A DNA stretch of 64,000 bases from the NCBI GenBank assembly GCA_029168955.1, contig JAPDOI010000212.1:558001-622000 (forward strand), written 5' to 3'. Shown in pieces: positions 39,756-51,913 of the stretch (positions are counted from its first letter, which is position 1; each line of letters begins with the position of its first letter). The notes under the pieces are model-generated. The model was not told the origin of the DNA, searched no databases, and saw nothing but the letters and a program-made list of their open reading frames with translations. Source of the stretch: Aplectana chamaeleonis (Eukaryota; Nematoda; Chromadorea; Rhabditida; Cosmocercidae). Both the position numbers and the translations under genes were made by a program.

Positions 39756-40819
39756 AGGCAGTGTTCACGATAAATCTCGTTCTCGAGGTCTCGGTGTGAA
39801 ACACTAAGTTGGCAGGTGCTGTAGAGGATAGGGTCGAAGAAAGCAACGAAAACTGGTCAGAAATAAATACAAACGGCTTTGAAAGCTCTCCCGGTGCGCC
39901 TACCTATCTCGATCCGCCCCCCCCCCCAATTGGACGAGCTCTCAGAAATTTCTGATAAAGTTACATGCGAATTAAGGACACTAAACATGTTATCTGCGGC
40001 TTATCTTCATAGCTTTAAGTTACATGTGACCTTCAACAAAGTAAGTATGTTGCGTGGTGCGAGTTAACTTACATGTGACATAAAGTACTGACGTGTAACT
40101 AAAATATGTTATTTTATCGCACATGTAACTTAACTCGGGGCGGGCTGTTTCCTAGGGAGGTATACGACGCACTCTCGAGGCAGGACAATAGCGTCGTCGG
40201 TTCAATTACCCAAATTTAAGGTACTTCGCCCCGCACTCCGACTGGAAGCCCCACCTGGCCGCTGGCGGCTCCGGGCGTGCTCGGCGAGCATGCCGCGTGT
40301 CGGTGTGCTGACCGCGTCGCACGTAGGTGTCGGCCGCGCTGCGCGTGAGTGTCAGGTGACATGCAGCAACAGGGCAAGTTACTCGCAATGTTGTATATTA
40401 TTAGCGCAACTTACATGATACTTCAATCAAAAATCTGGTCAAGTTACTCGTAACATCGCTTCAAGTTACTTGTGAACTTGAAGTAAGTTGCGTGAAGCCA
40501 TCATGCAACTTACGTAGAAGTCTCAGGTAACTTGTTCTGAAATTCCTGAGCTTGTGGCGCCGCACACGTTTCGATGGCAAATTGCCAAGCAACTCTGCCG
40601 CAGTTAGCATTATCGATTCGCGCAGATTTCGGGATTAGCACGCGCTTGCCGAAATCAGCAGGGCCCATGATTCTCGTCCACGCCTTGAATTTAGGAACCG
40701 TTATTTTGAGTTATTCTGGACGTTTTTATTCCCTGTTTCTTCACTATTAGTTACCTCGCGACCAAACAATCCCATTTTTGACTCGAACTCGAGTGCGATA
40801 TTCATCGTGAACACTGCCT
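39756..40819. mobile_element. TTAA MITE, GTTGGCAGGTGCT subfamily, with insertion
   Basis: TTAA at 752-755, AGGCAGTGTTCACGATAAAT at the left, GAACACTGCCT at the right, TTAA at 820-823. It is nearly identical to 49723-50154 except for a 610-bp insertion at 39941-40550. Confidence 0.85.
39941..40550. mobile_element. CTC..GAG foldback element inside a MITE
   Basis: It begins CTCAGAAATTTCTGATAAAG and ends with the mirror TTCTGAAATTCCTGAG. The arms are filled with AAGTTACATG or GTTACTCG-type short repeats. The core (40150-40230) is the inverted GGTATACGACGC…GGTTCAATTACCC block shared with 19801-20208 and 38048-39421. The uninterrupted target GACGAGCTTGTGG is present in the sister MITE at 49877. 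Confidence 0.75.
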
Positions 40820-40823
40820 TTAA

Positions 40824-41323
40824 AGGCATCGTTCACGATGGAATTGGTTTTCGAGCTTGCCATATATAATGAGAACTCTAGTACCCTATATAACAGCTAC
40901 GCTGAAAAAAAGCGCAAAAAAATTTTTGAAGGAAGAGTCGATCGTTAGAGATCGCTGTTTTGACCAACAATCTCACGATCAAATGAAGTTTATCTCCCTT
41001 TCAAACGATCTGTGGAGGAGAAAAGGTTAATCGATGGGTGTAGAAAAGTCATTCTTCACGTAGTCGTACTTTATATTCCATTAACTCCTCCCAGGTTTAC
41101 TGGATCAATTGCTGATCATTCACTTATATGATGGCGAACAGCCAATTGTGTCGGATGACTGACGGAGGGTCGGCCTCTTTTGACGGAATCGGAGACCTTC
41201 CACCTCACTTATCTTCACAATGAAGCGTTTTTAACCGTAAAAACTCTCCCTACATTCTTAGGTGGGCCCAGAAAATCATTTGAATTAAAAAACGGTAAGT
41301 GATTTTCAGAGCGTTCGATGCCT
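40824..41323. mobile_element. TTAA MITE, AGGCATCGTTCACGATGG subfamily
   Basis: It shares TTAA 40820-40823 with the previous MITE. Its right end TTCGATGCCT precedes TTAA 41324-41327. Confidence 0.65.
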
Positions 41324-41327
41324 TTAA

Positions 41328-41873
41328 TGGCAGTGGTCGCGGTCAAATACGCTTGTCGTCTTTTTCTCTCTAAATTCTTATCTGAGTCTCCAGTAGTAGG
41401 ACCCAAAACAAAAACCGTGAAAAAACCACTGTTTTGGGCCAAATTTGAAGTCTCATCATTCTTGTAATTTGATGGTGGACGAGCCCACCACATCATCAGC
41501 ATTCAGCACCTCTTCTATCAGGAAAGTCATCTGGCTTGAAATTGAATTTCAATCAATGAACCTTTGAATTTATGTACATATCTAGTCAAAAACATTGACT
41601 GGAGTGCTTTCTTCCATTGTTCAACTGTTTTTATTAGGTAAGTTTGCATTTATCTCTTCCTCTGAATGTCGATGATTTTTGACGGCTCGGCATGAGACTG
41701 CGGTCTTTTTGAGCGGCGCAGTGCACGTGTGCACGAACTGGCTTCTTTGGGCCCTAGAAACTCTAATTCTGGCCCGTGTTTCACCGCGCTACCTTCATTG
41801 TTTATCAGCTGTTTTTTATCTAAGCTGATTTTTGTAGTTTTTTTTATAACGTTTTTCATCGTGACCACTGCCT
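41328..41873. mobile_element. TTAA MITE, TGGCAGTGGTCGCGG variant
   Basis: It begins directly after TTAA 41324-41327 with TGGCAGTGGTCGCGGTC and ends CATCGTGACCACTGCCT. It is the third element of a head-to-tail run starting at 39756. Confidence 0.6.
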
Positions 41874-41874
41874 C

Positions 41875-42805
41875 TAAGTTTGAGCTGACGGCGGACCATC
41901 GAATTCTTGTGCGTCACACACAAAAAAAATGTGCTCATATCGGACATTGTCGAGTTTTCTTTTTGAGCGGACGCCCAATCTCGTTGAAAAAGCACTTCTT
42001 TGGGGCTTCTCTTCCAGCGCAGTGGAAACGAAAAGAGTTGGGCACAATGGGAAAATTCGGACTTATGATGATTTTCTCTGAGATGATGTGATTTTGTGGC
42101 TACTTTTGTGGTTTTGATATTTCCCGATCCGGAGACACACACTGACGACGATTTGAAAAGTTTGAATCCATTCGTGTATGAAAATTTTCTCATCACATCA
42201 GAGGATCACTTTTCTTGCCTGCGCGATCAAGATGTTTTCTGGACTCTTCTGAATTTCTTCACAGCTCGTCCATGGAACAGCTTATAGCACCTGAGCCATA
42301 GACTGTTCTTGACCGTACCTTGGATAGGGCTAGGTAGGACATTTCAGCAATCGAGATTAACCTCGAATTATGGTCACTGATAAAAGACTTTTTGGCGACT
42401 TCATGGTCTCATTCATTTACGTCCGAGTCATGAGGTCAATCACTTTTCCGCAGCCTTAATGGCTCCCTGCTAGTTCTCGCTTCCTCTTCCCTCGTTCCTC
42501 ACCCGCACACGACATACGCATATGAAGGCACCACGGGAAAATTTGTTTTGAAACAGGCTGGTTACACATGCTAAGAGGAAACATAGGAAACAATGCATTT
42601 GTTCTGCGATTTCCTATCATTTCTTAGCAGTGATCTGTGCAAAGGTGTCTACACCCCGTCCGAGCAAAATCGCCATGTCGCAAAGCCACATGCAGTCATA
42701 AGAATAAATAATGATAGATGGGTGATAGATATGTAGGGTTCAAAGTGTCAGTATAACTCCTTTAAACGACATTTCTTTTGTAATCAGCCTCGGGAGATTA
42801 ATAAT
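41875..42805. other. No gene recognised
   Basis: The 42140-42195 part resembles 51205-51260 in inverted orientation (TGATGAGAAA, TTTTCATACAC), so some of this is an older repeat. No exon is supported. Confidence 0.35.
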
Positions 42806-43166
42806 AAAGAAATGGTGAGGTATGGGAGAAAGCCAACGTCGAACTAAAGAGGGCTTGTTTCGTACTTCCACCGATGTTTGGGAATGATTTTTAGAGTGTT
42901 TGCTCCTAACTCAATGTAACTTGGCTATTTTTTTTGCTTTTTCTTGTTCACTCTTCGATCACAATAATGTCAAGTTTCGAGCTCCAAATGCCCTGGAGTG
43001 TGGTGTTTCACATGCGCCGAGGCAGTTGAAACTTTAGGACTTTAGGAAGTAAGATTCCTTTCCGTTGAGGTTCAGTACCCAAACGTATTCTTTAGCTTCA
43101 GAAGTAACTACCAGCTGAAACATTTTATGAATTGACACTTCTGTGCTTCATTTTTTTTGCTAATAT

Positions 43167-43172
43167 TTTATT
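43167..43172 (-). terminator. Polyadenylation signal of the left ABF gene
   Basis: AATAAA on the minus strand about 64 nt after the stop codon. Confidence 0.6.
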
Positions 43173-43235
43173 CTTGGAGAAAGGCTATCACAGCTTCAGC
43201 GAGCACTGTCCGACGTTTATCCGAGAATTCAACCG

Positions 43236-44220
43236 TCAAGTGCAGCGAGCACAAACACACGTCTTCCGGCCCTTGCTTATCTTGCACTCACCGGTGCTGC
43301 ACTTCTGAAATACACTGATCCATAATACATTGAAAGGTAATGATTAATAATTCATTAAAAGATTCAAGGAATGAACAATAGCCACCCCTTTTCTGTGGTG
43401 TCCGAAATCAGAAAGTTCACGGGTAAACAGTCGACGCTGTGTCTGTGGAAACCAAGGAGCAGTTAGGCTAGTACACGATGAAAAGCCATTGCGTTTACTT
43501 CGTCGCTGAAGCGGCTAGCTGAACTGCTCTTAGGCGTTTTCCATCCTGTGCATTCAATCGACAAGCTAAGGGAGCCGACAGCCTGACTGAACCCTATACC
43601 GCACTTTCAGCTTGTTGGCTTGCCAATTGGTAGTAACTGCTCGCCTCAAACGGATACTTACAGATGCGTTATAGGAGACGCAGGATGGAGTGCTGGCACC
43701 GAATTATCCGACTAGTACTGTTGGAACACTTTAAAGACCCCACTTGAAGTTGTTTGTTCGAATACCCATGATGATAAGCCGGACTCTATGCAACCGGAGC
43801 TGGTTTAGCAACATAACAGACCGCTTATAGGTGGCTCGCACTGACCCGAATGGCTTTCAGCTTGCTGGCAAATTCAGACAAGCGTTCTGTACATTCGCAA
43901 TTGTTTTCGACAACAAATGCAACGAGATTTTAAGCCCCTTGACTGGATGCACTTCATGGATGTCACGACCCAACCACTCTACTTTTACCACGGAACTGCT
44001 TTAAGTAAGACACTTGGAAACGTTCTTGCATTACACAAATGTTTGGTCTGTCAAATATGTATGTGTTAGTCTGAAGTAATACCTGGATAATGCACGACGC
44101 CCTACAGGCGGCTCTTGAGATGTCCGGTTTGACGAACATTTCTCTGCAGGTTATTGACTGGCTCGACAGAACGCCACTGCAAGCTGTGAGCACAAGAAGA
44201 CAGATGAGGAGGTGATTCAT
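43236..44220 (-). CDS. ABF-type cysteine-rich antibacterial peptide
   Basis: Exons 44220-44083 and 43304-43236 (intron 778 nt, GT-AG, phase 0) give 68 residues. Residues 1-18 are a signal peptide ([19 protein letters not shown]). The mature part has eight cysteines spaced C-x13-C-x3-C-x4-C-x4-C-x8-C-x-C-x2-C, ending TCVCARCT. This is the CS-alpha-beta fold pattern with the extra cysteines of nematode antibacterial factors (ABF/ASABF family), secreted membrane-active defence peptides. The start was chosen because TTTCAG (AG at 44227-44226) sits five bases before this ATG, as expected for trans-splicing; the in-frame ATG at 44247 lies upstream of that acceptor. AATAAA follows. The frame is intact and all splice signals are canonical. 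Confidence 0.85.
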
Positions 44221-44710
44221 TTTTTCTGAAACTCGTGTCACTCGCAAACTCTATCGACGAAGTGTATAGGCAATATAAACAAGACCGCATCGAAATTTTT
44301 AAAATTTATTTCTATTGAAGAGCATGTGGTGGTGTGTAGGTAGTGGCAGGAGCTGTTGCTGGCACCGTACAAGATCAACTTTTGCAGTATGAGAAATACA
44401 TCAACTTGAGAATCTGTCAGCTCACAAAGTCATGATGCTGACCCGACCCGCCTTCAATATGTCCAAGGTCCTGGACAGAAGTAGAATGTGTTGTGCAGCT
44501 TCAGAAGAATAGACATTTTATACTTTCTCCATGTCATCGGCTCTTTTTCGTTGATAGACTTAATATCTGGACTTCTATCTGTTTTTGTAGTCTAATTTTT
44601 CAGAAGCTTGTTTTTTTGGTTAGACACTGTTATAAGACGTTCATTTATCTGATGATTATGATATTTGCCTTCAAATGTTATAAGGTTGCTGAGTTGAATA
44701 CAAAACCTAG

Positions 44711-44781
44711 ATGTCAGGCAGGACTCGAGCCTGCATCGCAACGCTTTCCGGGCGAGAGTGTTACCATTACACTATCAACAC
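44711..44781 (-). tRNA. tRNA-like sequence, apparent anticodon GGA
   Basis: 71 nt fold as a cloverleaf. The D arm is GTGTAATGGTAACAC (4-bp stem) and the T arm GCAGGCTCGAGTCCTGC (perfect 5-bp stem, 7-nt loop). The acceptor stem has wobble pairs and one mismatch. The anticodon stem has three good pairs and loop CCGGAAA. GGA would read Ser codons, but the long variable arm of tRNA-Ser is absent and U33 is C, so it is probably a tRNA-derived or decayed sequence. A mirrored copy lies at 45967-46037. Confidence 0.4.
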
Positions 44782-45966
44782 CCGCTTTTGACACTTCAGG
44801 TTGTTGACACAAGATTTGTGTATGCAGAACAGCAGTCACCCGTCAACGGGTATGCTCTGGTAAGTACAAATCGGCAATTGACATTATTTGTCTCAGATAA
44901 GGTAGCCATGTAAGCTGTTCGTTTTGGCTGTACGCCGTTGAACCGTTCTTCAGAATCAACCTAGGTGGGCTCAATACGGACCATCATATGCAGTGAAACA
45001 GGTATGTAGATGAGGACAGCGCCGGGCCTGCATGGGAAGAAGAAAAGAAGACTTACTGAGAAACTGTCTGGTTGGCTCACGGATAGGATTGGGGAAGCTG
45101 ATCGGTTTTCAGTGCGTTTCCAGTTCATGGCCTCTTATTTATGCATATCATTGAAACTGGGCCCAGCATTTGGACTGCATTCGTGAGACCACAAATCGCG
45201 CTCGGGCTCTGTCACAATAGAATGTGATTTCTAACCATTGTTGATATCTAGTTTTTGTATACCAGGCGTGATAAATCGTAACAACTCTGGGGGCCGTTTT
45301 ACCCTACGTCACAGAAATATCGCTGTCGTGAGCGTCAGGCTCTGCTGTCTTGACACGATCGCGCTCACCCTCCCCAAAGGTCAATGGCGCCTATTCACAG
45401 GGGAGAGATACAGCAGAGCCTGACGCTCACGACAGCGATATTTCTGTGACGTAGGGTATGCGGCGCTCAGTGTTGTTACGATTTACCATGCCTGAAAAAA
45501 AAAACTAGATATCAACAATAGTTAGAAATCACATTCTATTGTGACAGAGCCTGAGCGCGATTTGTGGTGTCAAGAACATAGTCCACATGTTAAGCATAGT
45601 TACAAAGATATGCATAAGTATGAGATCGTGAACTGCAAGCATACACTGAAGACCCATCAACACTCCGAATCCTGTCCGTAAATCCAACAGACAGCTTCTC
45701 AGTGAGTCTTTTTTCCTTCTTCCCATGCAGGCCACGCGCTGTCCTCATCTACCTGTTTCACTGCATATGATGGACCGTAATGAGCCCACCTACGTTATAT
45801 ACAAAGAATGGCTAAACGTTATACAGCCGAAACGAACAGCTTACATAGAACCTGATACAAATAACGCCAATTGCCTATTTGTGCTTATCAGAGCATACCC
45901 GTTGTCGGGTGACTGCCGTTCTGCCTACACAGTTCTTGTGTCAACTACCTGAGAAATGTAAAGCAG

Positions 45967-46037
45967 GTGTCGGTGATGCGATGGTAACAATCTCGCCCGG
46001 AAAGCATTGCGATGCAGTTTCGAGTCCTGCCTGACAT
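45967..46037 (+). pseudogene. Second copy of the tRNA-like sequence, more decayed
   Basis: 71 nt, matching 44711-44781 from the opposite palindrome arm. Mutations in the D stem (GATGCGATGGTAACAA) and the T stem (GCAGTTTCGAGTCCTGC) break pairing, while TCTCGCCCGGAAAGC is kept. Confidence 0.4.
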
Positions 46038-46680
46038 CTAGGTTTTGTGTTCAACAAAGCTACCTTATGATGTCTCAAGAAAATTAACATAATCATCTGG
46101 TGAATGCAAATCTTTCAACAGTACCTAACGAAAAGACGTGGTTCTGGAAACTTAAACTACAAAAACAGATAAAAGTCCCGATATTGAGTCTATCAACAAA
46201 CCAGAACGAACGGCATGGAGAAGGTATAGGTGAAAGTCCAATCTTTGAAAGCTGCACAACACATTCTACTCCTGTCCAGAGTCTTGGAAATATTGAAGGC
46301 AGGTGGGGTCAGTAACTTGACTTTTCCAAGCTAGCAGACTCTCATGGTGATCTCTTGCTGCACAAGTCGATCTTGTACGGTATCAGCAACGCCTCCTGCC
46401 ACTGCATACACACCTCCTCCACATGCTCTTGAATAGGATTGAAAATTGAAAAAATCAATGGGGTGTTGTTTGTGTTATCTATACACTTCGTCAGTAGAGT
46501 GTGTGAGTGTAAAGAGTTTCAGAAAAAATGAATCGTCTCCTCATCTGTCTTCTTGTGCTCACTGCTTGCAGTGGCATACTGTCGACCCAGTCAATAATCT
46601 GCAGAAAAATGTTTGACAAACCGGTCATCACAAGAGCCGCTTGTAGGGCGTCGTGCATGCTCCAGTTATTACTTCAATCT

Positions 46681-47048
<368 letters not shown>

Positions 47049-47295
47049 ACAGACCAAACATTTGTGTGATGCGAGAACGTTTCCAAGTGTCTTACTAAAA
47101 GTAGCTACGTGGTAAATTAGAGAGGTAAGATCGTGAACATTTATAAAATGCATCCAGTTAGTGTTGTAAAAACTCATTGCATTCGTTCCCGAGAACAATT
47201 GCGAATGTTTAGAACTTTTGTCTGAACTTGCTAGCAAACTGAGAATTATTTGGGTCAGTGCGAGCCAACTATAAGCGGTCTGTTATGTTGCTTGA

Positions 47296-47733
47296 AGGCA
47301 GTGTCCACGATAAACACCGTTTTCGAGTTTCCACCAGAAAACGAAGGTTTAGAGTCTGATTGTTTCATCAGTGAAGAAAGAATCATGAAAAACGCTGCGA
47401 AACATCCAAAATTAGCTCTTCTTCTTGAATTCCACATTTCAACGATGGATCAGATGAGCGGGCATTAGCCTGAAGTAGACAGCGTGTGCAAATGCGCTCC
47501 AATGATAACACTTAGCCGCGCTCGCGCTCCAATGCTAATGTAGAAGCGGACTAAACTGTTCCACGGAAAACTCGACCGCGAGCGGAAGGGCTAGCGCGAG
47601 CGGATTTCGGAGTCGTATGGAGCTCTTTCGGGCTCGTTTTCGTTCGTTCTTTCGACCCCAGTGTGCCAATGAGACCCTGAACTTTCGATTTTCGGCCAAG
47701 AACCGAGGACGAAATTTATCGTGGACACTGCCT
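47296..47733. mobile_element. TTAA MITE inserted in the right palindrome arm
   Basis: AGGCAGTGTCCACGATAAAC at the left, GTTATCGTGGACACTGCCT-like at the right, flanked by TTGA (292-295) and TTAA (734-737). The left palindrome arm has the empty site GTTGCTAAACCAGC near 43805-43818. A related left end is at 51914. Confidence 0.85.
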
Positions 47734-48755
47734 TTAACCAGCTACATACAATCTGGTTTATCACCATGGGTACTCGAACAAACAGCTTTAGATGGGGTCT
47801 TCAAAGTGTTCCAGCAGCACTAGCCCAATAATTCGGTGCTACCACTCTATCCTGCGTCTCCTTTATCGCATCTGTATGTATCCGTTGGAAGCAAGCTGTT
47901 ACTACCAAAAGGCATGCCAACAAGCTGAAGTACGGCAGAGGGTTCAATCACGCTGTCGGCTCCCTAAGCCTGTCGATTGAATGCACAGAATGGGACACGT
48001 CTAGGAGAAGTTTGGCTAACCCCTTCAGCGATAAACAAGACGCAATGGCTTTCCATCATGTATAAGCCTAACTGCTTTCCGGTTTCTATGAGCTTAACAG
48101 CGAATGTTTTCCCGTTGACTTTCTCATCTCGAACACAACAGAAAAGGTGGCTATGGCTCATTATTTGAATCTTCTAACAAAGCATCAGTGATAACATTTT
48201 TGTGTATTATGGATCAGTGTATTTCAGAAGTGCAGCACCGGTGAGTGCGAGGTAATGAAGGGCCGGAACACGTGTGTTTGCCGTCGCTGCAATTGATGGT
48301 TGAATTCTCGGATGAACGTCGGGCAGTGATCGCTGAAGCTATGATCGCCTTTCACGAAGAATAAAGTATTAGCAAAAGAAGTGAAGCACAGAAGTGACAT
48401 CTCCGATATTGTTTCAGGTTCTAGTTGCTTGTCAAACTAGAGAATAAGTTTGTAAACTCAACTTTAACAAAAAAAATCTCACTCCCTAAAGTCCTTAAGT
48501 TTCAACTGCCGCGGCGCATATGAAACGCCCCCCTCTAGGGCATTGGGAGCTCAAAGCGCGACATTATTTTGTGATGGTACGGCTTCCAAAAAAATCGAAA
48601 ACATTTTTAGCTAAGTTACTTCTAATTAGGAGCAATGATTGTTTATAAACTGCCCTGTACTCTCAGTTTCCGCAACATTGTACCCTAAAACAGCGGTGAA
48701 AATACAGAACAAGTCATTATTTGGCTTACTCCCATACCTCACCACCATTTATTTA

Positions 48756-49228
48756 GGGCAGTGTCCGCGATGAAAATCGTTTTCCTGTTTCGCTGTCCTA
48801 TCTTGTAAGCGGTCCCATGTCGATTCCAAAGATGTCACTGGAATCGTACAAGACCTTCTGGGAACACAGTTATGGTCAATCAAATATTGAGCTGGGAAAT
48901 CATGGTGGACGAGATGTCCGAGGTTTGTAACCTCCGTATTTTGCAGCCGATGTACGCGAGCTGACCTGAGTAAACGGAGAAGTTGAGAATAAAGGGAAGA
49001 GCGGGGCTATTTCTAGGAAACTTCGCCAATTTCGCGATCTCGAGTTTTCATGTCTCTTCACGTCGGAGGTCGGGCATTGCGCTTTTGGCTCAGTGTGGCG
49101 GAATCGGGCTCTTCTGAGGCCCTTCCTGGCTCACTTTCATGCTTTCTTTCCACAACGTTGGGGTGTGACCCTCAACTAGCCATTCCTAGTGGAAGTTGAA
49201 CCTCATTTTTTTGTCGTGTGCACTGCAT
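48756..49228. mobile_element. TTAA MITE, CTGACCTGAG subfamily
   Basis: GGGCAGTGTCCGCGATGAAA after TTTA, with a right end GTGTGCACTGCAT before TTAA 229-232. It is the first of four contiguous elements. Confidence 0.75.
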
Positions 49229-49232
49229 TTAA

Positions 49233-49718
49233 AGGCTGTGTGTTTACGATGATTTTCGTTCCCGAGTTTTCCACTCAAAACAAAGCGTTGACCACCGAGT
49301 GTTACGGAAATTACGAAGAAACGGCGAGGAACGCACTAAAACGTCTTATTTCAGTGACATTAATCTCTGACCTGGACTAGTTGTCCAGTTGTATGAACAT
49401 GTTCACGGTGGTTGTCACGGGTGAAAAATGGGATCACTCGAAAATGGAAGAATATTCCTGGCAAAATAGTACTAGGTAGGGTCCGAAAAAGACAACGGAG
49501 CAACAGAAAACAAATAATTGTAAAGGACAGGCCCACAAATGATTTCATTGTCACAACGATCAGTTCCTGTAATACTTAAAATACCGGGTGATACTTAACG
49601 ATTTCGTGACCTTCTGGTGCGTTTTTCTCGATTCCTTCGTCATTTATGTTCTACCCGGTGGCCAAACAATCGATTTAGCTATTAATCTCAAAATCGAAGA
49701 TTATCGTGAACACTGCCT
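49233..49718. mobile_element. TTAA MITE, GAACATGTTC subfamily
   Basis: AGGCTGTGTGTTTACGATGA at the left, AAGATTATCGTGAACACTG at the right. It shares TTAA with the previous element and TTGA with the next. Confidence 0.8.
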
Positions 49719-49722
49719 TTGA

Positions 49723-50154
49723 AGGCAGTGTTCACGATAAATCTCGTTCTCGAGGTCTCGGTGTGAAACACTAAGTTGGCAGGTGCTTCAGAGGATAGGG
49801 TCGAAGAAAGCAACGAAAACTGCCCAGAAATAAATACAAACGGCTTTGAAAGCTCTCCCGGTCCGCCCCCCCCCAATCGGACGAGCTTGTGGCGCCGCAC
49901 ACGTTTCGATGGCAAATTGTCATTCAACTCTGCCGCAGTTAGCATTATCGATTCGCGCAGATTTCGCGATTAGCGCGCGCTTCCCGAAATCAGCAGGGCC
50001 CATGATTCTCGTCCACGACCTGAATTTAGAAACCGTTATTTTGACTTATTCTGGACGTTTTTCCTCCCTGTTTATTCACTATTAGTTACCTCACGACCAA
50101 AGAATACCATTTTTGGGTCGAACTCGAGTGCGATATTCATCGTGAACACTGCCT
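49723..50154. mobile_element. TTAA MITE, GTTGGCAGGTGCT subfamily, intact
   Basis: AGGCAGTGTTCACGATAAAT at the left, TTCATCGTGAACACTGCCT at the right. It serves as the empty-site reference for the foldback insertion at 39941. Confidence 0.85.
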
Positions 50155-50158
50155 TTAA

Positions 50159-50621
50159 GGCAGTGTTCACGATAAAAGTCGCTTTTCTGTTTTTCCGCCT
50201 TTCTTGAAAACGGTCCCATGCTGATTTCAATGAGGTCCCTGGAATCGTACAAGACCACCTGGGAACGGAGTTATGGCCCCTCGAAATTCAGCTAGGAAAG
50301 CATTGTGGGCGAGTTTTCCGAGGCTTGTAACTCCCGTTTTTTTGCAGCCGATGTGTGCGAGCTGACCTGAGTAAAGAGAGCAGTTGAGAATGAAAAGAAT
50401 AACAGGGCTTTTGATCGGAAACCATCGCGCTTCTAACCACGAGTTCGGAGCAACCGTTATACGACGTGGGCGGAGTGGCCTAATGAGTTGGCTGGCCCAC
50501 GAGATTTTCGCCCTTTTACCGGCCGTTTTTCGTCGCACTTCCGTTCTTAATCTCTTTAGAGGGACCCAAATCTTAGGTTTTAGCCAAAAAACGTGCAACT
50601 TTTTCTTCGCTAACACTGCCT
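50159..50621. mobile_element. TTAA MITE, CTGACCTGAG subfamily
   Basis: It begins GGCAGTGTTCACGATAAAAG directly after the shared TTAA (first A lost) and ends GCTAACACTGCCT before TTGA. It closes the array 48756-50621. Confidence 0.8.
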
Positions 50622-50639
50622 TTGACTATTTCTGTCACT

Positions 50640-51290
50640 ATACTGGGCGAAATGGATGTTTAAAATAGTTATACATACTGAGGCCGAAAAATCTATCTAT
50701 CACATGTCTAATAAATCTTTATTTCCATGCTCCCTACTCTAACTGCTAGCCGCTCTTTGACATAGCGACTTTGCTATCTCAGTACAAAAGCACTGTCTCC
50801 TATTTCGCCTCGCAGTATGCGTACCAGTCTGCGTCATAGCGAAATTCCCGTGATGCTTCCATAAGCGTATGTTGCGGGCGGATGCGGAAAGAGGGACGAG
50901 GCGGCGTTAGCGAGCAAGGAGCACGTAAAAGCTGCGATGCAAATAGAACAATGATCGACCTCATGATACGGACCTAAATGAGTACAGTTACGTCATCAAA
51001 CAGCTATTCTGTAGTAACCATAGTCTGAGCTTGAGCTTGATGGCTGAAAATCTCTCCCTAGCTTGATCCAATGTCAGATCACAATCAAAAACAGTTTAGG
51101 ACTCCGCAGATCTAATCTGCTTGATGGAAATGCTGTTGCGGCGAAGAGCGAGCCAGTGAAGAATTTCAGAAAAGCTCAGAAATTTTCGGTTTCGCAGCCC
51201 AAATGGGTTCTGATGAGAAATTTTTCATACACAGATGGTTTCGAGCTTCTTTTTTCATATAGCTACAGGCTCATTTTCTCAACTGTACCT
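50640..51290. other. No gene recognised
   Basis: No exon or element ends are visible apart from the 51205-51260 block shared with 42140-42195. Confidence 0.4.
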
Positions 51291-51296
51291 CCTTAA

Positions 51297-51756
51297 AGGC
51301 ATCGTACGCGCAGAAAACCGTATATTATTTTTCCATGTTTTTGTGTAGCTTGGCCTCTCTAGTGAACGAAAATGTCGAAGGGGCCCACGAAAAACCTTCA
51401 TTCGTAAAGAAAAGTCAATCGGAACACATTGTAAATACGAGTTTGAATTTCGCGCCAGAATCCTTTATGAAGTTTTTCTGCTTTTGGAGACCTCGTCACA
51501 GTCATTTTCGGAGTTTTTCTGCATGTAGAGTTCGTGCCGTAACTATTTTCCATGTTGTCTTACGGTCGCACCAACATTCTAGGAAAAAGTGCTAGATGAC
51601 TGGTGAGAATTGGTGGCGGATATTAATCTATGACGCCTTCCAACCTCACTCTCCAAACGTTTTTGACGCGCCAAAGTTTACCAGTGTGGTCTACCGGGCT
51701 CAGTCATGAAATTGAGCCTGAAGAATGAAAATTGATTTCCAGCGCGAACGATGGCT
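51297..51756. mobile_element. TTAA MITE, AGGCATCGTACGCGC subfamily
   Basis: TTAA at 293-296 and 757-760. The ends are AGGCATCGTACGCGCAGAAA and CCAGCGCGAACGATGGCT. It is the same subfamily as 7704-8237. Confidence 0.75.
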
Positions 51757-51913
51757 TTAATATGTACAAGCATAAAGCAACATGCAAATTTCATGCAAAG
51801 AACATTCATAAAAGACAGAGGAAATTCAATACTTTCTGATGAGTCGTCAAGAGTACCCTGATTTGAACACAATTTTTCTTGTACGACTCACAAGAGTTCA
51901 AGGAAGGCCCATT

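Noticed and set aside
44711..44781. A functional tRNA-Ser(GGA) gene
   Set aside because: The long variable arm and U33 are missing and the anticodon stem has mismatches. It was kept only as a tRNA-like sequence.
45725..45952. 75-codon frame in the right palindrome arm
   Set aside because: The mirrored sequence in the left arm is full of stops in the corresponding frame, and there is no recognisable motif.
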